From contig CALGAM010000241.1 of NCBI GenBank assembly GCA_937951935.1, forward strand, positions 1 to 42,646: a stretch of DNA of 42,646 nucleotides. Reading direction: 5' to 3'. This document shows, in pieces, positions 17,003-24,062 of this stretch. The position numbers and the translations under genes were made by a program. Positions within the stretch are counted from its first letter, which is position 1; the number at the start of each line of letters is the position of its first letter. Source of the DNA: an uncultured Micromonospora sp. (GTDB taxonomy: Bacteria; Actinomycetota; Actinomycetes; Mycobacteriales; Micromonosporaceae). A model generated the notes under the pieces. It worked only from the letters and a program-made list of their open reading frames with translations. It was not told the DNA's origin and did no database searches.

Positions 17003-17767
17003 ATGCGGGAAACCACGACGGTACGCCGGGCGGTGCGACCCCGTCCGGTCAGCCCGGCCGGCTGGTGGTTCGACGGGCTGCTGCTCGCGGCGGTGGTCGC
17101 GATGACCGCCGTGCTGGCCGCCGGTCACCTGCTCGACCTCGACCTCGCGGTCCGGGCGTGGGTCAACGCGCACCGTCCGGAGCCGGCGTACTGGGTCGCC
17201 CGGGTCCTCAACTCGCTCGGCCAGGGCGGCTGGTTCCTGATGCCGATCACGTTCGGGTTGGGGGCGCTGGTCGCGTACCGGACCCGGTCGGTCCGGCCGC
17301 TGCTGGTCGGGGTCGGGGCCTTCGTCCTCACCTCGTTCGTGATCGGCCCGGTGAAGCTCGCCACCGACCGGGCGGCGCCGAGTTCCGACCTTCCCCCCGA
17401 GGAGTCGGTACGGCTCTTCGCCACGCTGCCGGCCGACGAGTTCGACATGTCGTACCCGTCCGGTCACGTGGCGAACGCGATCGTCTGGTACGCGGCCATC
17501 GCGACCCTGGTCGCCGCGCTGCTGCGGACGCTCGGCCGGCCGGAGGCCCCACCCGGGCTGTACCGGGCGATCCGGGTCGCGCCACCCGCGATCGTCTTCT
17601 GCACCACCACCTACCTCGGCTGGCACTGGCTCTCCGACTCGGTCGCCGGGCTGCTGCTCGGCCTGCTGCTGGGCCGGCTGCTGGACCGGGTGCCCTGGGA
17701 CGACCTGCCGCTGCCGAGGCTGCCCGGCGGGGTGGATCGCCGGGGGGTCCACGGCGGCGACGTCTGA
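17003..17767 (+). CDS. PAP2-family membrane phosphatase
   Basis: The protein has 254 residues with about six hydrophobic segments (for example GLLLAAVVAMTAVLAAGHLL and LLVGVGAFVLTSFVIGPV). PSGH (about 152-155) is the second signature of PAP2/acid phosphatases, and TTYLGWHWLSD near 200-210 holds the catalytic His and Asp of the third. The first signature appears as KLATDRAAP, a variant of KxxxxxxRP. The usual Arg before the final His is a Thr here, so activity may be altered. Likely substrates are lipid phosphates such as phosphatidate or undecaprenyl pyrophosphate at the outer membrane face. It runs convergently into the TetR gene, with a strong terminator between. Confidence 0.8.
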   Translation: MRETTTVRRAVRPRPVSPAGWWFDGLLLAAVVAMTAVLAAGHLLDLDLAVRAWVNAHRPEPAYWVARVLNSLGQGGWFLMPITFGLGALVAYRTRSVRPLLVGVGAFVLTSFVIGPVKLATDRAAPSSDLPPEESVRLFATLPADEFDMSYPSGHVANAIVWYAAIATLVAALLRTLGRPEAPPGLYRAIRVAPPAIVFCTTTYLGWHWLSDSVAGLLLGLLLGRLLDRVPWDDLPLPRLPGGVDRRGVHGGDV

Positions 17768-17782
17768 CGTCGCGTGGGGCGG

Positions 17783-17809
17783 TCGGCGGCGGGCACGCCC
17801 CGCCGCCGA
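17783..17809. terminator. Strong bidirectional hairpin between PAP2 and TetR genes
   Basis: An 11-bp perfect stem pairs 17783-17793 with 17799-17809 around a 5-base loop (CACGC). It lies 16 bases after the PAP2 stop and about 90 bases beyond the TetR stop on the other strand. Confidence 0.6.
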
Positions 17810-17900
17810 GGGGCGGCTCGGGTCTGCGGGTACGGCGGTCCGAGCCGGTCTGGCGGTCGCCCGAGGTGGGGTGGGCGGCCCTCTCGGGCGGAGCCCGTGG

Positions 17901-18515
17901 TCAGTGCTCCGGCTCCCGCCCGCCGGTGGGCCAGGCGGCCATGGCCAGGGTCGCGATCTGTTCCAGCGTCGCCCGGTCGGCGCCGTCGACGGCCTGGATG
18001 GACATGCCCTGGATGACGGCGGCGTAGTAGGCCGCCAGGGCCGCGGGATCGACCGTGTCGGGCAGGATGCCCCGACGTACGTCGTCGGCGATGCGGTCCT
18101 CGATGGCCTGCCGGGTGTCCGCGCGCATGGCCTGGAGCTCCGCCTTGACGTCCGCGTTCTCCGGGCCGCAGTTCGTCGCGGCGGTGACCACCATGCAGCC
18201 GCGCGGCTGGTCGGTGCGGGTGTACTCGGCGGCGAACTCGCGCAGCAGCCGGGCGACCACGTCCCGGGCGGTCCGCTCCTCGGCGAAGGCGCGGGCGGTG
18301 GCCTCGCCGGTGTGCTCGCGGTACCGCCGGACGGCCGCGCTGAACAGCGCGCGCTTGTCCCCGAACGCGGCGTAGAGGCTGGGCGGGTTGATGCCCATCG
18401 CCCTGGTGAGCTGCGAGATCGAGGTGGCCTCGTAGCCGTGCTGCCAGAACACGCGCATCGCCTGGTCCAGCGCCCGGTCGCGGTCGAAGCTGCGGGGACG
18501 TCCACCGGTGGCCAC
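17901..18515 (-). CDS. TetR/AcrR-family repressor
   Basis: The protein has 204 residues. GGRPRSFDRDRALDQAMRVF leads into the helix-turn-helix (about 31-52, TSISQLTRAMGINPPSLYAAFG split here), followed by DKRALFSAAVRRY. The C-terminal ligand domain, with RGCMVVTAATNCGPENADV and YYAAVIQGMSIQAVDGA, resembles the TetR_C subgroup that often controls a neighbouring oxidoreductase or hydrolase. The gene is divergent from an alpha/beta hydrolase, and the shared 79-bp region carries two copies of the same operator. It probably represses both genes until a small hydrophobic ligand binds. Confidence 0.88.
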   Translation of the reverse strand: MATGGRPRSFDRDRALDQAMRVFWQHGYEATSISQLTRAMGINPPSLYAAFGDKRALFSAAVRRYREHTGEATARAFAEERTARDVVARLLREFAAEYTRTDQPRGCMVVTAATNCGPENADVKAELQAMRADTRQAIEDRIADDVRRGILPDTVDPAALAAYYAAVIQGMSIQAVDGADRATLEQIATLAMAAWPTGGREPEH

Positions 18516-18527
18516 CAGGGGATTTTA

Positions 18528-18539
18528 TAGCGAGCACTA
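18528..18539. promoter_or_regulatory. TetR operator copy 1
   Basis: TAGCGAGCACTA is an imperfect palindrome located just in front of the TetR start (18515). It matches the second copy at 18565-18576 in 11 of 12 bases, on the same strand and 37 bp away. Confidence 0.6.
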
Positions 18540-18564
18540 AGAAACCTGGTATGGTCCGCTTCTG

Positions 18565-18576
18565 TAGCGATCACTA
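18565..18576. promoter_or_regulatory. TetR operator copy 2
   Basis: TAGCGATCACTA is one base from the perfect palindrome TAGTGATCACTA. It sits directly before the ribosome site GGAGGAG (18584-18590) of the hydrolase gene, so binding would block that transcript. Confidence 0.65.
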
Positions 18577-18594
18577 AAGAACCGGAGGAGCCTC

Positions 18595-19386
18595 GTGCCA
18601 CCGACGACACCCATCGTCACGCCGTACGCCCGCACCGTCCGGGGCCGTGGACCCGGCCTGCTGCTCGCCCACGGTGCCGGCGGTGGCGTCGCCGCCAACT
18701 ACGGACCGATCCTCGACACCCTCGCCGCCGGACACACCGTGGTCGGCGTGGACTATCCCGGCTCCGGCGACACCCCGCGGGCCGGTACGCCGCTGGCGCT
18801 GGACGACCTCGCCAACCAGCTCGTCGCCGCCGCCGATGCGGAGGGTCTCGACCGGTTCGCCCTCGTCGGCTACTCGCTGGGCACCGCGGTGGCGGTCCGG
18901 GTGGCCAGCCGGCACCCCGAGCGCGTCACCGCACTGGTGCTCACCGCCCCGTTCGCCCGTCCGGACGCGCACCTGCGGCTCGCCGCCGAACAGGCGCGTG
19001 ACCTGCACGCCCGGGGCGAGGCGATGCTGCTGGCCCGGCACCTGCTGCCGCTGATCCTGAGCCCCCGGGCGCTGGCGGCGCTGTCCGCCGAGGAACTGGC
19101 GGAGACGCTGCGGACGAGCGCGGCGACGAGCCCGCCGGGCAGCGGCGACCAGATGGACCTCGTGACCCGGGTCGACGTCCGCGCCGACCTGCCCCGGATC
19201 GTCGCGCCGACGTTGGTCGTCTCCACCACGGCCGACCGGTTGGTCAGCCCCGAGCTGCATCGCGACGTCGCGTCCGCCATCCCACACGCCGAGGTGGTGG
19301 AGATCCCGACCGGGCACCTGCCGTTCGTCGAGAGCCCCGTGGCCTGGGCCACCGCCATCACCGGGTTCCTCGCCACGTCCGCCTGA
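18595..19386 (+). CDS. Alpha/beta hydrolase
   Basis: The protein has 263 residues from GTG 18595, behind GGAGGAG. LLLAHGAGGG gives the oxyanion-hole HG, and LVGYSLGTAVA carries the nucleophile Ser94. The acid Asp lies in VVSTTADRLVSPE, and the catalytic His is in IPTGHLPFVES. The compact fold without a signal peptide points to a cytosolic enzyme. The substrate (ester, lactone or haloalkane-like) cannot be told from sequence. It is controlled with the divergent TetR gene through two operators, and may detoxify the TetR ligand. Confidence 0.85.
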   Translation: MPPTTPIVTPYARTVRGRGPGLLLAHGAGGGVAANYGPILDTLAAGHTVVGVDYPGSGDTPRAGTPLALDDLANQLVAAADAEGLDRFALVGYSLGTAVAVRVASRHPERVTALVLTAPFARPDAHLRLAAEQARDLHARGEAMLLARHLLPLILSPRALAALSAEELAETLRTSAATSPPGSGDQMDLVTRVDVRADLPRIVAPTLVVSTTADRLVSPELHRDVASAIPHAEVVEIPTGHLPFVESPVAWATAITGFLATSA

Positions 19387-19427
19387 CGGGTGCCCCGCTC
19401 CGCGGCCGAAAGCGGCTGGCGCGGGCA

Positions 19428-19445
19428 CCGGGGCCGCCGCCCCGG
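19428..19445 (+). terminator. Hairpin after the hydrolase gene
   Basis: CCGGGGC (19428-19434) pairs with GCCCCGG (19439-19445) around a CGCC loop, 41 bases after the stop. Confidence 0.4.
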
Positions 19446-19504
19446 CCGCGGAAACGGCCACGTCACCCCCGGGTCCACCGGCCCGCCATCGGCGCCGGTG
19501 GAAC

Positions 19505-19510
19505 TACACT
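19505..19510 (+). promoter_or_regulatory. Candidate -10 box of the EI24 gene
   Basis: TACACT matches TAnnnT and lies 88 bases before ATG 19599. No clear -35 is seen. A GTG six bases downstream opens a different frame and is not taken as a gene. Confidence 0.35.
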
Positions 19511-19598
19511 CCGTCGGTGCTGGCACATCCGTCGCCGGGCCGGCCCCGCCACGTTCCCGGTCCGGCCCACCGCACGTCTGAGGGGGACACCGACACGG

Positions 19599-20774
19599 AT
19601 GCGCACGTCGGAGCCGGAGCCCGTCGACCCGATCACCGCCGACCCGGCACCGGTCCGGTCAGTCGGATACCACGACGTCGTCCCGCCCGTCGAGTCGGCC
19701 CTGCAACCGCTGCCGCGCGGCGCGGTCGTGCCGGCCTCGGAGCAGGTGGCGCCCGAGCCGGACCCGACGGACGCCGGAACGGTCCGGGCCTCCGGCCGGA
19801 TACTGGCCGCCCAGACGGCGGGGCGGGTGGCCGCGGCCGGGCGGGTCGCGGCGGCCGGGGCGGCCCGGGGTGCCCGCACCGCCGCCTACCGGGCCACCCG
19901 ACCGTTCGTGAACCTCTTCGCCGGGTTCGGCTGCTTCCTCCGTGGACTGTGGCGCTTCCTGACCAGTCCCGTGCTGTGGCTGTACGGGGCCGCGCCACTG
20001 GTGCTGCTCGCCCTGGCCAGCTTCGGGATCACGCAGGGGATGATGGCGGTCGCCGAGAGCATCGTCGACCGGGCCCTGCGGTTCGCCGACAGCTGGCCAC
20101 AGTGGAGCCACGATCTGCTCGGCGGGGTGCTGCTCCTGGGTGTCCGGATCGTCGTGCGCGTCTTCGTCGGCTACCTGGCCCTGCCGCTGAGCATCGTGCT
20201 CGCCGCGCCGTGCCACGTCCTGCTCGTCCGCCGGGTGGAGCGGATGCTCGGTCACGGCGCCCCGGCCGGTGGACGGCCGTCGCTGTGGCGGTCCTGGATC
20301 GTCGCCATCCGGCAGGCGGTTCTGGTCACGCTGGTGGTGCAGTTCGGCTGGATGCTGCTCGTCCCGCTCATGCTGATCCCCGGGCTGAACGTGGTCGTGG
20401 TGCTCGGCGCGGTGGTGCTGTTCAACGGTTTCCTCGTCGGGCTGCTGGTGCTGGCGGTTCCCCTGCACCAGCACGGGATCACGTCGTTGCGGGCCCAGCT
20501 GTCGGCCGCCTGGCGGCACCGGGCCAGCGTGATCGGCTTCGGCGCGGCCAGCCTCATCGTGCTCAACGCGCTGCCGGTCACGCCACTGCGCGCGGTCGTC
20601 GCCTCGGTCATCTTCACCGGCGCGGTCCTGCTGCACGACCGGATGCGCCGGCTCGAAACCGCGCCGTCGGGTGAGCCGTCGGAGGGGCCCCGGCCCACGG
20701 AGCCGGCCGCCGCACCGACTCCGGCCGTGGAGGCGTCGTCGAGGTCGGCCCTGCCACCGTCACCTGACCGGTAG
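19599..20774 (+). CDS. EI24 domain (CysZ-like) membrane protein
   Basis: The protein has 391 residues. The first 105 or so are hydrophilic and Ala/Pro-rich, probably cytoplasmic and disordered. From NLFAGFGCFLRGLWRFLTSP onward the EI24/CysZ-type membrane domain begins, with hydrophobic segments near WLYGAAPLVLLALASFGI, LLGGVLLLGVRIVVRVFVGY, VTLVVQFGWMLLVPLMLI and NVVVVLGAVVLFNGFLVGLL. CysZ proteins move sulfate, but actinobacterial EI24 proteins have no established substrate and no sulfur genes are nearby. The start is uncertain: GAGGGGG is about 15 bases upstream. The tail is again polar and Pro-rich. Confidence 0.7.
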   Translation: MRTSEPEPVDPITADPAPVRSVGYHDVVPPVESALQPLPRGAVVPASEQVAPEPDPTDAGTVRASGRILAAQTAGRVAAAGRVAAAGAARGARTAAYRATRPFVNLFAGFGCFLRGLWRFLTSPVLWLYGAAPLVLLALASFGITQGMMAVAESIVDRALRFADSWPQWSHDLLGGVLLLGVRIVVRVFVGYLALPLSIVLAAPCHVLLVRRVERMLGHGAPAGGRPSLWRSWIVAIRQAVLVTLVVQFGWMLLVPLMLIPGLNVVVVLGAVVLFNGFLVGLLVLAVPLHQHGITSLRAQLSAAWRHRASVIGFGAASLIVLNALPVTPLRAVVASVIFTGAVLLHDRMRRLETAPSGEPSEGPRPTEPAAAPTPAVEASSRSALPPSPDR

Positions 20775-20779
20775 CCGCC

Positions 20780-20941
20780 GTGGCCGCCGCCGGGCGGCCG
20801 CCACGGGCCTCGCGCCCGTGGGTGGAGTACTCGCGCACCGAACACGGCAGGTCGCGCAACGAGGCGCTCCGTCCGCTGGGCGAGTGGGGCAGCCGACGAC
20901 GTGCGCGCCTCGCCGCAGAGGGACAGCCGGTGTCCGACCAG
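20780..20941 (+). pseudogene. HxlR-family regulator, C-terminal remnant
   Basis: In the frame through 20822, WVEYSRTEHGRSRNEALRPL followed by GEWG closely follows the conserved end of HxlR regulators (RVEYSLTxxGRSLxPVLxxLxxWG). The recognition helix and the rest of the winged-helix domain are missing, because the EI24 gene ends only a few bases upstream. The frame has no own ribosome site and runs on without the family's normal end. It also overlaps terminator hairpins. This looks like a leftover of a lost regulator gene. The match is by eye over about 25 residues. Confidence 0.45.
20782..20821. terminator. Two adjacent hairpins after the EI24 gene
   Basis: GGCCGCC/GGCGGCC (20782-20788 with 20793-20799, 4-base loop) is followed directly by CCACGGGC/GCCCGTGG (20801-20808 with 20814-20821, loop CTCGC). 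They start 7 bases after the stop and probably end the EI24 transcript; the DUF3105 gene converges from the other side. Confidence 0.55.
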
Positions 20942-20986
20942 CGGCGCGCCAACCGGGGGAACGGGTGCGCCGCGGGCGGGTGCGGT

Positions 20987-21772
20987 TCAGTCGACCGTCG
21001 TGGTGACCCCGCCACCGCAGGGCGCGCCGGGCTCGATCGACGCGGTGATGCGGTAACGCCGGATGAACTCGTCGATCGCCGGGTCGTCGGCGTCGCGGAC
21101 CGCGAGCTGGTAGCCCCAGGCCTGAAGTGAGATCGGCACGTTCTGGCCCGGGTGAGGGCTGAGCATCAGGTACTCCTGGCCGCGTACCCGGGCGGCGAGT
21201 TTGTCCACCTCGGACGCGGCGAGCCCCGGCCGGTACGTGATCCACACTGCGCCGTGCTCCAGGCTGTGCACGGCGTTGCCGTCGGCGATCGGCGCCGGGT
21301 AGACGTCCCCGTTGCAGTTCTGCCAACGGAATGAGTGCGGACCGCCGGCCGGCGGCGTCATCGGGTAGGTGATCTCCCCCTCCCGGTGCTCCTGGGAGAG
21401 CACCTCCGGGGCGCGCTCGCGGTAGTTGACCAGCGCCGACATGTCGGCCTCGGCGGTCCGGTTCCGGTACCAGAGGAACCCGCCGATCCCGCAGGCGGCG
21501 AGGACGACCAGCGCGAGGGCCCCACCCACGAGTGCGACCAGCAGGCCGGTCCGGTTGCTCCTCACCGGGGCCGGTGGCGCCGGATGACCCGGGTACGGCT
21601 GCCCCGGTGGCCCGGAGCCCGGCACCGGGGCGGGATACCCGGCCGGTGGTGGTCCGTACCCGGGTGGGGCGGGTGCCGGGGCGGGCACGGGTTGCGGTGA
21701 CCCGGGCCCGGACGCCGGCGGAACCGGTGACGGGCCGGAGGGCTGCTGGTACGGCGGATCCGGGTACGACAT
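20987..21772 (-). CDS. DUF3105 membrane-anchored protein
   Basis: The protein has 261 residues. Residues 1-75 are a Pro/Gly/Tyr-rich cytoplasmic tail, residues 76-101 form one membrane helix (GLLVALVGGALALVVLAACG), and the outer domain is DUF3105. Its hallmark NAVHSLEHGAVWITYRPGL is present, with paired His residues and an upstream NCNGDVYP. The C-terminal PCGGG may pair with that Cys. The function of DUF3105 is unknown; the conserved His and Cys suggest metal or redox chemistry on the cell surface. The ATG at 21772 follows GGCGGGGG; a -10-like TACGAT lies further upstream on the minus strand. Confidence 0.85.
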   Translation of the reverse strand: MSYPDPPYQQPSGPSPVPPASGPGSPQPVPAPAPAPPGYGPPPAGYPAPVPGSGPPGQPYPGHPAPPAPVRSNRTGLLVALVGGALALVVLAACGIGGFLWYRNRTAEADMSALVNYRERAPEVLSQEHREGEITYPMTPPAGGPHSFRWQNCNGDVYPAPIADGNAVHSLEHGAVWITYRPGLAASEVDKLAARVRGQEYLMLSPHPGQNVPISLQAWGYQLAVRDADDPAIDEFIRRYRITASIEPGAPCGGGVTTTVD

Positions 21773-21984
21773 CTGCCCCCGCCCTGTCTACACGGGAAAG
21801 ACACCCGATCGTAGTACGGCGACCACGACCCGGACGACCACGGCGTGCCGGAAGGCGGCGTCCCAGAAGGCGGTGTCCCGGCGCGGAGACCGGACCACCC
21901 GCCGGCACGGCCCCCACCTGACCGGTAGCCGCCATGGCCGCTCCCGGACAGCCCGATCAGTGGATCATGCGGGTGTCCGCGACC

Positions 21985-21990
21985 TAGCGT
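21985..21990 (+). promoter_or_regulatory. Candidate promoter of the EspC-like/DUF1023 pair
   Basis: TAGCGT fits TAnnnT and lies 35 bases before GTG 22020. TGGATC at 21961-21966 stands 18 bases upstream as a weak -35. The ribosome site GAGGGAGGG is at 22004-22012. Confidence 0.4.
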
Positions 21991-22019
21991 TTCTCCGACG
22001 ACCGAGGGAGGGACGCAGA

Positions 22020-22364
22020 GTGAAGCTGTCCGTGGACACCGCTGCTCTCCGTCAGGCGGGGGCGCACACCATGGCTGCCGGGCACGTGCTGTCGAGCACG
22101 GTCGGGGGTGGAAAGGCACTCGCCACGTCGGCCGGGTCACTGCAGGGGCTGGCCTCCGGCGCGGCCCTGACCACGGCGGCGCGGCGCTGGGAGCAGCAGG
22201 TCGAACGGCTCGCGGCACTGGTGCGGTCAGACGGCATTCGGATCATGCAGGCGGCGGAGGCGTACGACACCAGCGACGACAACAGCGCGAGCGGCTTCCA
22301 GCAGATGCTGGACAGCCTGAACAAGACCGGCGACGTCGACTGGTCGAAGGTGCTGGTCAGGTGA
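22020..22364 (+). CDS. Small EspC/WXG100-like helical protein, putative type VII substrate or chaperone
   Basis: The protein has 114 residues from GTG 22020, with GAGGGAGGG upstream. It lacks a signal peptide and is predicted as two long helices: VDTAALRQAGAHTMAAGHVL, then LTTAARRWEQQVERLAALVR and MQAAEAYDTSDDNSASGF. The layout resembles EspC-type (T7SS target) proteins. A single W near the centre and an AYxxSD-type segment near the end recall the YxxxD secretion signal, here read as YDTSDD. It overlaps the next gene by GTGA, so the two are made in equal amounts and may bind each other. No ESX core genes are in the window. Confidence 0.65.
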   Translation: MKLSVDTAALRQAGAHTMAAGHVLSSTVGGGKALATSAGSLQGLASGAALTTAARRWEQQVERLAALVRSDGIRIMQAAEAYDTSDDNSASGFQQMLDSLNKTGDVDWSKVLVR

Positions 22365-23992
22365 ACGTCGAACTGCTGCTCAAGCCGGACCCCGACGCGT
22401 TGGCGACCGACGCCAGGGCCTGGCAGGCCATGGCGGACGCGCTGGAGGACTGCGCGATCGAGCTCAACAAGCGGGCGATCGACGCGATCGCCGACGCCTG
22501 GAAGGGCACCGCCAGCGACTTCGCCCAGTCCGAGATCGCCGGCCACCGGGCGGCGCTGCAACGTGCGGCGGACGCCGCGGAGGCGATCAGCAGGGCGCTC
22601 AACGACGCCGGCAACCGGTGGCGCGTCGTGCAGGGCACGATGCGGCGGATCAGGACCGTGGCCGCCGACCTGGGGCTGCGGCTCGCCCCCGACGGCACCG
22701 TCACCGCGGGCCCCGAGGCCACCGGGACACCGCGGGACGTCGCCGAACTGACCAGGGCGGCGAAGGCGGCACTGGCCGAGGCCGAGGCCATCGACGCAGA
22801 CCTCCAGCGGGCGCTGTCACAGCACGACCGGGCCGGCCTGCAGCCTCCGGCCGGGCTGTCCGCCCTGGTCAAGGGCATGCCCGGTCCGAAGGCGTCGGCG
22901 AGCACGGTGCTGGCCTGGTGGAACAGCCTCACCGAGGCCGAGCGGTCGATGCTCGTGCAGTGGCGGCCGGAGCTGATCGGTGGGCTGGACGGCATCCCGG
23001 CGGACGCCCGGCACCGCGCGAACCTCATCCTCCTGGAGCTTGCGGCCGAGGACCTGGCCGAGCAGAAGCTGCTGCTGGAGGGGGCCAAGCCCACCGCCGT
23101 GCAGCAGCCGGCGGTGAGGGAGGAGATCGCCGAGATCACCAAGAAGCTCGAAGCGCTCAACTCGCTGAAGTCCCGGATCTACGGCTCCTGGTCCAACGGG
23201 GAGGCACCGCTGTACCTCCTCAAGTTCGACCCCGGCGGCGACGGCAGGGTCGTCGTCTCCGTGGGCAACCCCGACACGGCCAAGCACGTCTCCGTCTACG
23301 TGCCCGGCACCACGTCCAAGCTCTGGGACATCAACGAGGACCTGTACCGCGCCCAGGCGAACCACGAGGTCGCCACCGCCAAGACCAAGGACAGCGTCGC
23401 CTCCATCCTCTGGATCGACTACGACGCGCCGGACTGGCTCGACACCCCGGCCGATCCCAGCTACGCCAAGAAGGGGGCGCCGCAGTTGCGGGCGTTCGTC
23501 GACGGGCTCTCGGTGACCCACCAGGGCGGCGCACCGCACACCACCCTCATCGGGCACTCGTACGGCGCCCGGGTCATCGGCGAGGCGGCACTGATCAGGC
23601 CCGGCATGCAGGCCGACGTCATCTCGGTCGCCGGCCCCGGGTTCGGGGTGGACTACAAACCCGGCAACGACATGCCGCACCCGGACAAGCTGAAAATCAA
23701 CGGGGACGTCTACTCCATGGTCGGCGCCCTGGATCCGATCAGGCTGTCCTACGACCACCCCGACGCGCGTGCCCTGGCCGAGGGCATGACCGGCGTCCAC
23801 GGCACGGGTGTCGAGTACCTGCCCGGGGTGAAGTCGATCGACATCGGCACCGACGGATCCCTGCACAGCACCTACTGGGAGAAGGAGCGGTTCCTCAACA
23901 ACGTCGGAAACCTGATCGTCGACCGCAAGGAGAAGGTGACGACCGAACCGACCGTCGGTGACCTGCTGAAGCAGGCGGGCCTGGATCGCTGA
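22361..23992 (+). CDS. DUF1023 alpha/beta hydrolase with WXG-like helical N-terminus
   Basis: The protein has 543 residues. Residues 1-110 are helical and WXG100-like, with ADAWKGTASDFAQSEI giving a central W-x-G turn. Residues 110-300 form a helical linker with LIGGLDGIPADARHRANLI, a motif common in actinobacterial proteins of this type. From about 300 comes the DUF1023 hydrolase: VYVPGTTSKLW, then TTLIGHSYGARVIGEAA with nucleophile Ser400, VAGPGFGVDY, and a late His in SLHSTYW. There is no signal peptide, so export, if any, would be through a type VII system with its small partner. The lipid or ester substrate is unknown. Toxin or envelope-lipid roles are both possible. Confidence 0.8.
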   Translation: MNVELLLKPDPDALATDARAWQAMADALEDCAIELNKRAIDAIADAWKGTASDFAQSEIAGHRAALQRAADAAEAISRALNDAGNRWRVVQGTMRRIRTVAADLGLRLAPDGTVTAGPEATGTPRDVAELTRAAKAALAEAEAIDADLQRALSQHDRAGLQPPAGLSALVKGMPGPKASASTVLAWWNSLTEAERSMLVQWRPELIGGLDGIPADARHRANLILLELAAEDLAEQKLLLEGAKPTAVQQPAVREEIAEITKKLEALNSLKSRIYGSWSNGEAPLYLLKFDPGGDGRVVVSVGNPDTAKHVSVYVPGTTSKLWDINEDLYRAQANHEVATAKTKDSVASILWIDYDAPDWLDTPADPSYAKKGAPQLRAFVDGLSVTHQGGAPHTTLIGHSYGARVIGEAALIRPGMQADVISVAGPGFGVDYKPGNDMPHPDKLKINGDVYSMVGALDPIRLSYDHPDARALAEGMTGVHGTGVEYLPGVKSIDIGTDGSLHSTYWEKERFLNNVGNLIVDRKEKVTTEPTVGDLLKQAGLDR

Positions 23993-24005
23993 CCCGGGGG
24001 CGGGG

Positions 24006-24044
24006 CGCCCGCCGGCGGGTGTTCGGGGACCCCGCCGGCGGGCG
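24006..24044. terminator. 14-bp stem bidirectional terminator
   Basis: CGCCCGCCGGCGGG (24006-24019) pairs perfectly with 24031-24044 around an 11-base loop. It fills the 70-bp convergent gap between the DUF1023 and LuxR genes. Confidence 0.7.
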
Positions 24045-24062
24045 GGACCGGGCGTGCCCGAC

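Noticed and set aside
17126..18610. Long minus-strand frame running through PAP2, TetR and the hydrolase promoter
   Set aside because: It crosses the convergent terminator and both TetR operators; the translation has no recognisable domain.
19517..20674. GTG exactly six bases after TACACT as a leaderless gene
   Set aside because: The frame is out of phase with the EI24 gene and encodes Arg/Pro/Ala-rich nonsense; the hydrophobic EI24 frame is real.
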